Below are positions 29,883 through 41,718 of a stretch of 64,000 nucleotides of DNA, one piece after another. The stretch lies in assembly GCA_002077065.1 (NCBI GenBank), contig NAJO01000023.1, forward strand, positions 682,001 to 746,000. The letters are read 5' to 3'. The first letter of the stretch is position 1. Each line of letters starts with the position of its first letter. This DNA comes from Cryoendolithus antarcticus. Taxonomy: Eukaryota; Ascomycota; Dothideomycetes; Cladosporiales; Cladosporiaceae. The position numbers and the translations under genes are program-made. Under the pieces are notes generated by a model. That model made no database searches, was not told the origin of the DNA, and saw nothing but the letters and a program-made list of their open reading frames with translations.

Positions 29883-31270
29883 TCAGCGGCTTGCCGCCCT
29901 ACTATAGTCAATCTGTACGGTCTTCCGGACCATGATCCTGTCCGACCCATCGCTCTCAACACTCCCCGTGTCAACTTCATCGTCTGCCCGCCGATCTCGA
30001 TGCGTGATGTTGCTAACAGTGTGCCCCTGTTCCGGATTCAACTTCATCGGACTCTTGCCACGTTCGTGGATGGGGGCCCGATCCCATGACCGCTCTTGCG
30101 AGTTCTGCGTATGCCGACTTCGTACAGTCTTCATCGCGTACGAGCTCTTACCCTTCGTCGCTGACATAGTGCCATTCGAGTCGACTTGCAGTGCTGTAGT
30201 GGCGAGAAAGCCAGTGTTGAAACTTCGCAGGAAGATGTGCATGCAGGGAATTGTCGCGGCCATGAGTGAGGCGTGCATCTCGAGCTCGGTGTAGATGGCT
30301 AGTAAGACGTATGTCCACGTGATATCGGCGACGTTTCCTAGAGTATTGCGGAAGGCGTCGAAGCGGAGAATAGTGAAGACAATGACACTGTATCTGGTCA
30401 GCACACGGAAGCAGTGATGCGCCTAGGGACTTACGGCAGGCGGAATGCGAAGCCCGTGACGACCGTCAACTTCGAGGCTAGAGGCATCTGTAGTCCATAG
30501 ACCAGGAAAACGGGGAAAGCCATGAAGGCGAACTCGACGAGACAGCTCACTGCGCCTATGCCTGTCCAAGCAGTGATCTAGTGCGTTGTCAGCTACTGTT
30601 GCCCCGCCCATCAACAACATGTTTTGTATACCAGATGCGATGCATCCGCTGGTCTGAGAGTCCACGGTGTCGGGAATTTCGGGCGAAGGGATACTGCCAG
30701 AAGTGAGGCAACGCTCCAGATTCCGACAAAAGTCATTAGGATATGCGCGGCCATGATAGTCCTCGGCACGCTGGACAGCCGATACAGCAGCAGCGAGACT
30801 GCCAGCTTCGACGCCGAGACTACGCAAATGAACAATAGATCGCCTGTGTAGATAGCCTACAGTGTGGTCAGCAGCGTCGCCACCACAAGTTTATCATGTG
30901 CTCAGCATCGCACCTTCTCCATCTGCTCCAACGCATGCACTTCCAGTTCTTCACTGTGCCGGCCCAGTCCATGGTAGACGGCTCTATACATTGTGACACT
31001 CTGCCCGACTGCAAGGAGCTGCGAGGAAGTCAGCGTTATGCGCATTCAGTGACCCGCGGCTATACTCACACTGCCAATCACAGCCGCTGCATCGTCCCAT
31101 CCGACAAGCTTCTTCCATGGCCATCTGATTGCCAATCGAATGATCAGTAACAGCACCGTTCCTGCCAGCAACAGACTCGTCGCGATCGACACGAGAGCGC
31201 CGTGATTTTGTTGCGATATTACGTGGCTCCACGTCGACTCAGCGCCTGTCGGGTTTGATCCTGTCGCCAT
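29883..31270 (-). CDS. PTH11-like / fungal rhodopsin-fold seven-helix membrane protein
   Basis: Five exons: 31270-31070, 31018-30914, 30856-30632, 30577-30435 and 30387-29883. The four introns are 51, 57, 54 and 47 nt, and the frame closes at 392 residues. Helices appear in order: LLLAGTVLLLIIRLAI, AAAVIGSLLAVGQSV, LLFICVVSASKLAVSLLLY, ILMTFVGIWSVASLLAVSL, GIGAVSCLVEFAFMAFPVF, a short segment before RLPVIVFTILRFDAFRN, and TWTYVLLAIYTELEM. The WDDAAAVIG after helix 1 and the ILRFDAFRN motif are typical of the PTH11-like family without a CFEM domain. A charged Ser/Arg-rich tail of about 100 residues faces the cytoplasm. Such proteins are thought to sense surface or host cues. The ligand is unknown. 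Confidence 0.88.
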
Positions 31271-33082
31271 TGCGGTCTACACGAGAAGCGATTGTCCAGG
31301 CGGTTGAGCTTCAATTTCTCAGTGGTCATCGGAACGCTGAGATCGACTTCGACCGCTTATCGAGTAGACGCGCCAGTTTTGTTGAACAGAAGTTGTTCGA
31401 GATTTTGTGAAACTCCGCTTGCACAACAAGGCTGATAACAGCCATTGAGTCACCTGACGACGATCAACGCAGTCGCTCTCAAATACGACATCGCATCGCA
31501 GGGGACTGACTGAGCCTGCAGGAACCTGTTCGATCAGCGTTGCAATCGACAGCTCCCGATCCTGCGGCAATTGGTTCGAGCCTCGCCAACACTGAAGACG
31601 CTGCCGCCAAGCGACGATGGCCATGGTCGTGCGTAGTGCAAGATCGCAGCAAATTGTGATCCTCTCGATGGTACGTTTCTGTCCATGCAACATCCGGAGT
31701 GTCTCACCGAGAAGCCGTGCGAGCACTGGGCGGATTGCTGTCAACCCCAACCAAGGCGCCTCTGTGCCACACATCTACAGTTCAAGCCAATCAACTCGGA
31801 CAAGCTCGAGCGTCGCATCCTTGTGTCCTTTCTGCGCCGCGCGCGTGAGGCACTACGGTCATGCTGCATATGCCAGACTGTGGCAGTTCCATCACTCTCA
31901 CGCAATGGCGATACTAGGAGGACGTGTACTACACCGACGCTGCGCCAGATGCTAAATCGCTGGTGATTGCTGTACGATCGGTCGACGCTTTCCTGGTCGA
32001 TTCGCCGAATGCATGGTCATATGAAGGCGCCCCGCGCAGCCTGAATTTGGTTAGGGAGGCTGTGTGAGAGAGATGAAGTCTTGCAAAACTCCACCTTTTC
32101 GCGGCAGCAAACAACTGCCGGTGTATGCGGCTTCTCCCCACGGAAGGTCCGCACGGCTTCCGATAGTTGGTGAGGTTCCGCGACTGACATCCCTTGTTTA
32201 CCTCACGCCTTTCTTGACTGTGAGGCACCGTGGCTACCTGGGAGAGAAACGCATCTATCTACGCCGATGAACAGACGCCGTGTCAAACATACCTCACAAC
32301 TTGTGCGGTGGTTTCCAGCCTAGATCTCCCGATCCTCTCATCATCAGTGCACACTAGAGGTCCCCCACGACCCAGCAGAACGGCTCGCGCTACCGCGGCT
32401 GGGATGTCCGGCGCACTATCTGCAAGCCTGCCTGCATTCAAGATGCCCTGCAATCGACGATAGCGCCTAAAGTCGCAATCCTAGAGGGTCTGACCAAGTC
32501 CGAGGCATTCTGACGCAGCATCCCATGATGCGCTGGAAGGCAACTTAGAGTGAGCAATCGAATTCCCCTTCGGTAGCACGCCGGACGGTGTAAGCATTGT
32601 GTATGTCTCTCGCTTACCTGCAGAACGCGAGGGTCAAGTAGCCGTACTCTTGTACGATAGAAGCCATGTCGAAGCCTCGTCGCTGCAGTTGGTGAGGATT
32701 CGGGACATCTACCTGCCACCTCTACTTCGCCATAGTGCGGAAATCGTACTGCTATAGGGATAGCTCCTGTCTACCGAGACGAGCTGCACAGCTGCGGCGT
32801 CCGATCCCTGTAGGCTCCTTCAACCCACATATGGGCGCTCCCTCGAAAGTAGTTCGAAGCAAGAACGGAGTACTAGGCTAGTAGTGCCGGGATAGCGGCT
32901 TGCTGTCGCTGATGAGACCGACAAGCTACGAGACCTCCAAGTCGCGCCTTCCTCGCTCCGTTCGTTCCTTCCCATTAGTCGCCGATCGAGCTGTCTGCTA
33001 ATGGATATTATCGGTCACTCCACTACTTATACTTGGACAGTATTGTATCTTATATCACCCAGCGATCGTCATCGGAAACATT
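31271..33082. other. Long intergenic region, mostly empty
   Basis: About 1.8 kb between the ATG of the minus-strand PTH11-like gene and the ATG of the plus-strand permease, so it carries both promoters. One Cys-rich frame inside (31685-31966) is listed separately. The rest, including 31970-33080, has only short frames and no repeat or RNA gene that I can see. Confidence 0.4.
31685..31966 (+). CDS. Possible small Cys-rich protein or exon
   Basis: An ATG-started 93-residue frame with nine Cys, including the spacings ECLTEKPCEHWADCC and RSCCICQT, and a charged central helix (DKLERRILVSFLRRAREAL). No signal peptide is evident, so it does not look like a secreted effector as it stands. It has no clear neighbouring exon. 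The composition is better than random frames nearby, but I do not recognise a family. It could be a gene remnant. Confidence 0.25.
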   Translation: MQHPECLTEKPCEHWADCCQPQPRRLCATHLQFKPINSDKLERRILVSFLRRAREALRSCCICQTVAVPSLSRNGDTRRTCTTPTLRQMLNRW

Positions 33083-34914
33083 ATGGACTTCAATGCTGGC
33101 TATGACCATGATGAGAAGCAAGTCAGTATGGCGACAGGAGCATACGAAATGCAGAATGCACCGAAGACAAATACGCACTTTCGTCTGCAAGAGACCAACG
33201 CTCGCACGCCTGAGTACCAAGGCGCCGACCACACCTACAATGATCAGACCGACATGCGTCGGTTGGGCAAGAAGCAGGAGCTTCGCCGAAACTTCAGATT
33301 CACATCCATTCTCGGGTTCGTAGCTATCGCTATGGGCACTTGGGAAGTCATACTGAGCGCCACCGCGGCCGGATTGACCAATGGAGGAACAGGTGGAATG
33401 ATTTGGATGTTTGTGGGCAGCTACATTTGCTTCGGTACCATCGTTCTGAGTTTGGCAGAGATGTCGAGTATGGCGCCCACAGCAGGCGGGCAGTACCGTA
33501 AGTGACACAAGTTGTTGTGGATCGCGTGCAAAGCACTGACTGTGGTACAAGACTGGGCTTTCGAGTTTGCGCCTGCGAGTCAGCAGAAGATCATCTCGTA
33601 CATCTCAGGCTGAATGTCCACGCTGTCCTGGCAGTGTGGTACATGCTCTGGGATGTTTCTGCTCGGCATACAGATACAAGGTCTGCTGTCTCTGACGCAC
33701 GAGAATTACAGCCCGAAACCGTGGCAGGGCTATCTCTTCGTCATACTGATGGTTACGATCGGGCTGGCTTTCAACACTATCCTCGCCAAACAGCTGCCCT
33801 GGATTGAAGGCGTCATTCTGGTACGTTGCCTCGTGCCTAGTAGTATGCTGTTGTAAAGCCTGCGATCCTTGAAATCTGACCAAACGCTCCTCCAGGTCTT
33901 CCACATCTTTGGATGGATTACCGTGCTCATTGTCCTCGGGATACTTAGCCCGAAGAACAACGCCACCCAGGTCTTCACCAGCTTCCAAAATGAGGGCGGC
34001 TGGGGCAGTATCGGATTGTCCATGCTCGTCGGCCAGGTGACTTCGATCTATGGACTTATAGGCTCTGATGGCGCCGCCCACATGGCTGAGGAGACCAAGA
34101 ACGCCTCCATGATTGTCCCTCGCACCATGCTCTGGTCGTACATCCTCAACGGCGGGATGGGCTTCGCCATGCTAATCATGTACTGCTTCTGTCTCACTGA
34201 CGTGACCTCGGCACTTGATCCATCGATCAATCGCAGTGGCTTTCCGTACATCTATGTCTTCCAAACTGGTACTGGATCAACTGGAGGCGCAGTAGGGTTG
34301 ACCAGCATTATCCTCATACTCGGCATTGCAGGAGCAACGTCCTTCTTCGCGTCAACCTCTAGACAGACCTTCGCCTTCGCCCGTGACAATGGTCTTCCTG
34401 GCTCGAAATGGATCGGCACAGTCCATCCTACGCTTCTGATCCCGCTCAATGCCATCTTGGTGACTTATGGCTTCACAATCCTGCTTTCCCTGATCACACT
34501 TGGAAGTACCGTCGCATTGTAAGTAACCTGCTCGATTAGTGTGGTCTTGAGACCTCTGCTAACATTTAGGACAGCAATGCTATTATCTACCTTCAGCTAC
34601 TCGCGTTGATGGGCACCTACGCCGTCTCGATTGGATGTGTCGCACTGAAGCGTCTGCGAGGTCACCCTTTGCCACCATCTTGCTGGTCACTTGGCAAATT
34701 TGGTCTCCCGATCAACGTTTTCGCTTTCACCTACGCATGCTTCGCCACCATCTTCGTCTGCTTCCCAGTGTACACGCCCGTCACGCCACAAAGTATGAAC
34801 TGGGCCATGGTCATGTTCACGGGAGTATTGGTCAGTGCCATGATCTACTACGTCGTCAAAGGAAGGAAGATGTATGAGGGACCTGTGGTGTTTGTGCAGC
34901 CTATCGAAGACTAG
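33083..34914 (+). CDS. Amino-acid/GABA-type permease (APC superfamily), in-frame TGA
   Basis: Four exons: 33083-33497, 33552-33820, 33896-34518 and 34575-34914. Introns are 54, 75 and 56 nt, and the frame closes at 548 codons. Twelve membrane segments are expected. Family signatures: FTSILGFVAIAMGTWEVI (first helix), MSSMAPTAGGQYHWAFEF (across intron 1), GSDGAAHMAEETKNAS, FFASTSRQTFAFARDNGLPG and FNAIIYLQLLALMG (across intron 3, using the second AG, at 34573-34574). Relatives import amino acids, GABA, choline or polyamines at the plasma membrane. At 33611-33613 the frame reads TGA where the family has Trp (ISG-W-MSTLSWQ). No intron with the right phase removes it, so this allele is probably null, or the base is an error. 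Confidence 0.85.
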
Positions 34915-35348
34915 AGGGATGTGGTGTTTTAATGCATGGCACAAAGAGCCTTGCGACGAGCGTTTGATATGCATATATCATGTTTGAGGACTAGCACAGT
35001 CCAGACGCATTGTACGGACCCGACGTTGACTAGCCATCTCAATCCAAAGCTCATCTGCCTTACTCGCCCGCGAGCGATACGTTCTTGTACTTTCATATAT
35101 TTGTGAAGCTAACAATAAGTCGCTATATCTCGCAGATTCCTTACATGTACGTACGAACTCCTGATAGTCCTTAGAACAATCCAGCAAGCACCCTAACGTC
35201 CTGGACAAAGCGATAATGCGTGAGACATGGCTTTGGTTGCCTTCACAGACTGCAGGCGGACAGCGCAAGGTGATTGATCACACCCACTCATGCATATCTG
35301 ATAGGAAAGGTCTCCATCAACCGGCCCTCTCGACACCGCAGCGACGAC
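34915..35348. other. Intergenic region
   Basis: About 430 bases between two plus-strand genes, holding the permease terminator and the next promoter. A 96-codon minus-strand frame (34978-35268) is present without motifs and is not called. Confidence 0.35.
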
Positions 35349-37364
35349 ATGGCTACCCAGACTCCCGCAAAAATCATCGGACTGTATGGTCTACCTGGCA
35401 TCGGTAAGACTACCCTGTTGAATCTGCTCAAGGAATTGCTACCTCACGATGCTTTCGCTTTTTGTGAAGGTTCCGAGATGGTCGCCAATGCTGCTGGTGG
35501 CTCTCTCGATACCTTCAGAAATGCCGACGGCAACACGAACAATCTGTTCCGCACTCAAGCAATTGCCAACATCGCTAGCGAGTGCACCGCGAGTGGCAAA
35601 ACGGGCATCGTCACTGGGCACTACTCCTTCCTGAACGCCGGTGCAGAATCCCCGGGTGTCGTCTTCTCAGCAGCGGAAACTCGTCACTACACCCACATCA
35701 TCTATCTCTCTGCCAGTGGTGAGGAGATCGAGCAGCGGTGTAGAGATGACGCTCGTGCCCGGGTTCCTCTCGCGGCCGCAGAGATCAATCGCTGGGCTGC
35801 AAAGGAGGTCAAGGAACTGGAGCCTATTTGCTACCGTAATCGGATCTTGCTATCCGTTCTGCGTATCGAGCAGATGTCACCAATTAAGGTTGCCGAAGTG
35901 ATTGCGTCGCTCATTCAGCGCTTCCATCTACAGTCGCCAGCACTCAACGAGCATTGCGTCACCACGGTCATGAACGAATTTCTCTCCAAGCAATCTGCCA
36001 CTTTGCAAAGTGTGTTTATTTTTGACGGTGACAAGACCCTCCGCGACGAGGACACCACTGAGAGCTTCTGGCGTAACAAACCGACGCCTTGAATGCCAGC
36101 AAAACTCCGCTGAACCCAGTATTTGACTTTGCCGGCTACTCTGACTGTGCATTACGGCAAGCGGCTCAGCTATACCGTGAGATTGGATCGAGTAGCTTCA
36201 CTAAGTACTGTGCGGAGGTCACTTCAGAAACGCATGTCGTGCCCGAGCTTCGCAACATCATCGCCAGTGTCGAACAGCACGAGCATACTGCAGTTTTCGT
36301 AGTGACATCCGGATTACGCAGAGTTTGGGAGGTCGTTTTGCGCGGGCTTGTGGAGAACATTGATATGATCGGGAACAATCCTTTCGATGAAGCCGGAAGT
36401 GAGTACGTGGTGACGCCCGCCACGAAAGCTGATGTCGTCGCGCAGCTTCAAGACCAGGGCCTAGAGGTCTGGGCGTTTGGAGACAGCCCACTCGATCTGC
36501 CCATGCTGAAGAAGGGTGATCACCGTGTGGTCGTTGTGGGAAAGGCGGCGACAAGGAGCCGCAGTATAAAGAAAGAGCTTGCGTCCGCTATCGAGGACGG
36601 TTCTCTCCCTGGCATCGCGCGACTGCTTTCGTCGCCTCAGGATTGCAATATATGTCCATCACGTCTCAGCACCGCGATGCTGCCCAGCATACACAGCGCA
36701 GACATCACCAAAGTCTTACACGACTCGCCACCTCGCTTCCGGCTCTACCACGCTACCGATAAATCATTAAGCAAACTACTTCGTACTCCAACGCGGATTG
36801 CAACCTACCAAGGCCCATCTCTACGCAAGGCACACGAGCAGATTGGTCGCTACCTTGCCACCGAGTACGTGTCCGAGGTGCTCGGCCTCAGCGAGTGCAC
36901 TATGCAACGTACATGGGAAGTTGGACGTTGGTCATCGTCTGCAACACGAGGAACAGATCCTGATCGTACCCTTGATACGTGGGGGCGAGCCTATGGCTAT
37001 GGGTGTCAGCAATGTTTTTTCAGAGGTGATGTTCTTGCAAGCCAAGAGTCCGGCAGATATGACACTCAAGCATCTTAATCAATGCAAAGCAGTCATCCTG
37101 CTCGCCTCTGTAGTCAACAGTGGCGCTTCAATCGCAGAGTTTGTAACGCACATCCGTGCTCGCCGTGTGTCGGTGCCGGTCGTGGTAGTGGCAGGCGTGG
37201 TACAGGCTGATGCAGTGCGTCCGGGAGGTTCCATTCGCAAGATGGCGCTCAAGAACGATATTGCTATTGTCGCACTGCAGTTGTCAGACAACAAGTACAC
37301 GGGGAAGGAAGTCACTGATACAGGGGCACGGCTGTTCAACACGACAGCGCTTGAGTCGGAGTAG
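35349..37364 (+). CDS. P-loop kinase / HAD / uracil phosphoribosyltransferase-like fusion, apparent frameshift
   Basis: Three domains in one locus. Residues from 35349 hold a P-loop NTPase (GLYGLPGIGKTTLLNLL). Next is a HAD-type phosphatase (VFIFDGDKTLRDEDT ... VFVVTSGLRR ... VWAFGDSPLDLPMLKKGD). The C-terminal part is phosphoribosyltransferase-like (LIVPLIRGGEPMAMGV, VVNSGASIAEFV, LSDNKYTGKEVTDTGARLFNTT). A 47-nt GT...CAG intron (36073-36119) joins the first two open stretches in frame (ESFW to FDFAGYSD). Near 36905-36908 the frame changes by one extra base between GLSECTM and the conserved VHG of the UPRT-like part. No intron in the right phase preserves both sides, so this looks like a frameshift or sequence error. 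The likely role is nucleobase or nucleotide salvage or breakdown in the cytosol. Confidence 0.8.
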
Positions 37365-37412
37365 TATTGAGGTCGTGCCGCAGACAGCCATATCATAGAC
37401 TGAATACTCGTA

Positions 37413-39578
37413 CTACAAAGTGTACACAAACTCCGGGTTCTCCCTGTCAGTAAGATCCAAGAACTCTTGGTTTTCCAATTTGACGTAGCCGGGCTGTGCT
37501 CGCAGCGTTGCCTTTTGGCTGTTCTGCCTCCGACAGTACCAGTAAATGAAGAACATGTCAACGAGACACACCGCCCAGCAAGCAATTATTGTAATTTCCG
37601 CCGGAACGTAGCGTGGTGCATCCTTGGGTCGGAAGACCTGGAGAACGTGAGTAAGGTCGGTAAGCAAAGCGCGGGAAACAAATATACCTGAGGTCCAATT
37701 ATGTTCCCAATGCAGTATCCAATGAGGTACAGTGCAGCCACCGTAGTCTTCTTCGTATACCCAGCCACATTGCTTGCAATCAGGGACAGGAAGGCCACGA
37801 AGGGTGTTGGAGAGGCTTGAGTGAGATAGTAACCGGCCAGTCTACCGCTGTTGCTCTTGAGCGGCAGACCGACGATAAGAGCCATACCCAAGATGGCGAT
37901 TACCAGGCCAGAAGTAGCTATAAGAATGCGGTTCTTGTAGCGATCACCGAGGTAGCCGCAGACTACGAGGGCGACGACTTCGACGATGCCGCCTGGTGTG
38001 CCGTAGAGGAGGGACTGCTCGGAAGTGTAGCCGAAGGACGTGATCAGCTGGGAGAAGAAGTTCGATATTCCACCATTAGGGATGTCGGCAACAAGGGCGT
38101 AGAATACGAAAGCCCAAGTCAATGGATCGATAAGTGCTTCTCGTAGCTGATACATCTTGAAGTGTTTGTTCCCTTTGGTCACGTGATCATCAGTAGATGT
38201 TGTATCTAGTCCGAGGCCTATGAAGTACTTACCGATGCCCTGCTGGTTGATGCGTACACGCTCAATTGCGAGTATGCGGTCGCCCTTGCTCAGCCATCGA
38301 GCGTTCAGCTGACTGTCCGGAACAACAAACAAGAAGATCACCCCGATGGTTGAGGTCAGCAGACCAATGAAGAGGAAGACTGACCCGGCGTCAGTATCGT
38401 ACCGAAGTTGCGCAAGTCGGACATGACTTACCGATCTTCCAGCCAGCGAGCGATGCTGGATGCTGCGTGGTGCCTTTGCTGATGGCATACGCGACGAGGC
38501 CGCCGAAGATCTGTGCCCAGCCATTGAATGAGAACCAAATGCCTACGCGAGTACCTTGCTCTGCTTTGGTGTACCATTCTGTACTCGGATGTCAGTATCG
38601 CATACATGAGCTCCTCGCTCCGGACACAGCATTGGAGATACTGGGAGAAGTCAGTCGAGATCGTCTAAGTGTGTGTTCCGAGGCACTCACCTAACGAGAT
38701 GTGAGTAGTGCGAAGCCAGGCGTAACAGCAGCCTATAATCGTCAGTCACGAGTCAATTGAGGACTGGGATGTCAGCTTACCTCGAACACGCCCAGGAAGA
38801 AGCGCACAGCAACAGCACCAGCGAAGTTGCTGACTGCAGCAAAGCATGCAAGCGTAGCGCCCCACATAATCACGTTGAAAGAGCTGTACTTGCCCAAAGG
38901 CAGGCGTTGCAGCAGTCGATTTGTTGGGTACTCCCACTGTATAAAAATGTCAGCAACGAACGCGTAGCAGATCGACAGCAAATGCAGGGTCTTCATACTG
39001 CTATGTAACCGAAGTAGAACATAGAGCCGAGCCTGTTATCGCGGAACGAGTCAGCGGTCGTCACAATACACTTGGATCAGATACTGCGCTCTTACCATTG
39101 GTAATTGTCACCCACGAGGCCAATGTCCTTCTTGATGCCCATGACGGATGCGTAGGATCTAAAGTAACGTTGGTAAGCATGGTAAGGTTTCTAAATTGGG
39201 TATTTTCACGGACTTACATGCTAGTCTTGTCCAGATAGTTCAAGCCATAGACCACACACATGATCTACCAAAGTCCGAGTCAGCCTCAACCTCCCCGACC
39301 TGCTACGTCAGCTCCCCGTAGTGCGCTGAAGAACTACTCACAGGCATCAAGTTCCAGTCAATCTTCCTCAGCAGTCGTTTGTTCGTGGCCTCATCGAGCT
39401 GTAGCACCTGCCCGTCGTGACTAGCAAAGGCCTTCAGCGCCTCGTCGGCATCGTGAGAGTGCTTCAAGATATCTTCCGGGACGCTGCCACGACGAATAGC
39501 ATCTGCAAGAGGAGATGGCAACGCCTTTTCGACTTCAGGGTCAATTGAACGTTTCTCGGCGTCTGGTGAGTCGGCCAT
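37413..39578 (-). CDS. MFS transporter, allantoate permease (Dal5/ACS) family
   Basis: Ten exons: 39578-39342, 39264-39218, 39158-39096, 39032-38999, 38936-38781, 38732-38696, 38578-38432, 38379-38233, 38172-37688 and 37637-37413. The frame closes at 525 residues. The intron after exon 6 uses GTTAGG, which gives LLTSQWYTKAEQ; the nearby GTGAGT would include a stop. Family signatures: KIDWNLMP, GLNYLDKTSISYASVMGIKKDI, YIAWEYPTNRLLQRLPLGKY, WYTKAEQGTRVGIWFSFNG and GYLGDRYKNR between helices 8 and 9. Relatives carry allantoate, ureidosuccinate, vitamins or anionic metabolites with protons across the plasma membrane. The next gene in the same direction is allantoicase, which uses allantoate. That supports, but does not prove, allantoate as substrate. 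Confidence 0.92.
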
Positions 39579-40271
39579 GATAACCACGCGTCAAATGATA
39601 AGCTTGAATGAGTATCGGAGATTCAGTTGGACGAGCGAAGTCAAGCAGACAGCAAGGAGATTAGAAGTAACGCTGTTACGAGGAATACTTCTCGTGAGTA
39701 GAGATGGAGTGGAAAACAAATACAGCAATACTATACTGTCAAGCTTCAACCTTATGACGGCGAGGCTTCCGCATCATGTCGCCCACATCACAATCATACG
39801 CGATTGATCTGAGCTGGGGTCCAGATAGGGCAGCTCGAACGGTGACGAACGGGTGAGGTTGACGCGATAAGTGCGGAGTCGTGCTGGTTGCATTGCATCG
39901 GTGTAACTTCGATGCGGTGCCGGGCTTGGCGTGGGAGCTTCACGCGGAAGGGGGAATGGGCGCGCTGTGTTGTGGGAGGATCGAAGGGATTTAAGGTCGG
40001 AATAGACATGGATGGGATGAGGCACAATTGTGCAGAGATGTTCGTGGAATTGATTGCACTGGGAAGTGAAGGGCGGTACAGAGCGAGTGCAGGCACTTGC
40101 TCGGTGAAGTAGCCAAGACTGCAAGATCTCACGGCACGCTTATCAAAAGCCGAAACAAATGCCTTGGATCGATCGATGCTGGGCGTTTATATGTCTGTAT
40201 GATACGCATCTGCCATGCACAGCCCGAGGGCGCCTCAAGTCAGCGCCAACAACGGCCTGCTATCGAGAAGG
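39579..40271. promoter_or_regulatory. MFS transporter promoter region and allantoicase terminator
   Basis: Both flanking genes are on the minus strand, so the right part ends the allantoicase gene and the left part drives the transporter. Open frames here have no motifs. GATAAG elements are listed separately. Confidence 0.5.
39597..40144. promoter_or_regulatory. Three GATAAG elements upstream of the MFS transporter
   Basis: GATAAG occurs at 39597-39602 and 39866-39871, and as CTTATC at 40139-40144. These lie about 20, 290 and 560 bases upstream of the transporter ATG. GATA factors of the AreA/NIT2 type bind such hexamers to switch on nitrogen-scavenging genes under nitrogen limitation. The elements are seen; the regulation is inferred. 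A six-base motif occurs often by chance, but the context of allantoin-pathway genes makes it worth noting. Confidence 0.45.
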
Positions 40272-41437
40272 CTAACCCTGCCGGCCGAACACCCTGATCC
40301 TCTTCACGCCTCCATCAGGTATAATGACCATCTTCACAAAGCCATACTTCTCCCCTCCACTCTTCAGCAGCTCTCCCTCGTATTCATGCTCCTTGTCCGG
40401 GCCGGTCTTTTGCGGTGCCAAGATCTCCACCCACCTCTCACTCCCGCCCTCCGGCAAGCCCCCTTCAGCAGTGGCGGCGAAGACCTGTACCTTCTGTGGG
40501 AAGTTGCCTCGAAAGTGCGCAGTATCCACCACTACCTTCTCAATAATCCCAGCCGTCCCAAGTTTGATGACCACCCAATCCACATGCTCCCCTCTCGAGC
40601 GCTTCGTCTCCCAACCATCGCCCATGTCGACGCCCCGACCAGGGAGGAGTAAGTTGTCTTTCGTGCCGAAGTGCTGGTCTGAGCAACTGACAGCCACGCC
40701 GCCGTTGACTGTAGCTGCCAGGTCGAAGACTGTAGAGAGCTCCTGGGGAAGGACAGGGACAACGGAGCCATACAGGCGGAATCGCGCAATGCCGCCGTCG
40801 GGGAACATTTGTAGGCGAACGTGGGTGTATGCCTTTTGCCTTGCGCTCTCGGGTAGTAGCCAGCCATGGCGTTGGCTAGGGCCGCATTCTTGCTTCTCCA
40901 GAATTGCTTCCCATCCTGCGAAGTCCTTCTTGCCTGCTTCCTTTTCTTTCGCCTCGTCCGTCACGAAGCAGCCCTGTACGCCTACCTCTGGCGCCTGGTT
41001 TCCGCTGAAGCCGAATGTGTCCACTTCAATGCCCTTCACCTTCCCTGAAGCCACGCCTAGCTTTATGACTACCCAGTCGAACTCTTCCGGGTTATGCCGC
41101 CGTGCCTCCCAGCCATCGTACCAGGCGCCGGCGAATGTGAAGACGCCGAGTTTCCGTACTGGTGGTTTGGGGTTAGTGAGGTTCGAAGCTTCGGCGAACC
41201 ATTCGTCGGAGAAGGAGAGGATGCGAGAGGAGAGTGCGGAGGATATGAGGTCTGTACTCATGCTGTCAGCAAAACACCAGGCTGCATGCGTCACGGGAAG
41301 CGCGGCATACCTATACTGTCTGATTTGAATGTTTTGTCGATCTCGTCAGCGGGCACAAAGGTGACCTTGTCGTCGGACTTGGTCTTCGCGGTGGTGAGAT
41401 GCTCAACCGCTCCCGAAGTGAGTGCTTGGATTTCCAT
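40272..41437 (-). CDS. DAL2: Allantoicase (allantoate amidinohydrolase)
   Basis: Two exons (41437-41311, 41251-40272) encode 368 residues. The 59-nt intron runs from GTATGC to GTACAG, and the join gives DSIDLISSALSSRIL in frame. The enzyme splits allantoate into ureidoglycolate and urea in purine breakdown. The two tandem allantoicase domains are visible. Each has a DGWEtrR ... DWVVIKLG pair (YDGWEARRHNPEEFDWVVI, DGWETKRSRGEHVDWVVI) followed by a DT-x-x-F/HF-x-G-N motif (DTFGFSGN, DTAHFRGN). The length is normal and no lesion is seen. The downstream minus-strand neighbour is an allantoate-permease-like transporter, so the pair probably imports and degrades the same compound. Confidence 0.95.
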
Positions 41438-41718
41438 GCTGATGTGATTGTATTAGCTATGCTATGCAACGTACTGTACTGCTGAATTGGTCACCTTATG
41501 TCGACGCGGGCACTGGAAAGTCCAGCCGATAACGCAATGTGGGGCCTGCTACACGCGGAGCTGGCCGATGCGCCGTGCAGCAGTCTTTTGGTCGTGAATA
41601 ACGGACTGTGGCGGGCTGCATATGCTTCGTGAAGTTGATGCAATCATTGAGACTGCCATTCATGGTCCATTCATGGGTGTTGTTCGATTGCGGTCATCTC
41701 GTCGTCATTCTGACCGCC

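Noticed and set aside
36073..36119. Apparent frameshift between the P-loop and HAD parts of the fusion gene
   Set aside because: A 47-nt GT...CTGAAC...CAG intron joins ESFW to FDFAGYSD exactly in frame, so no lesion is needed here.
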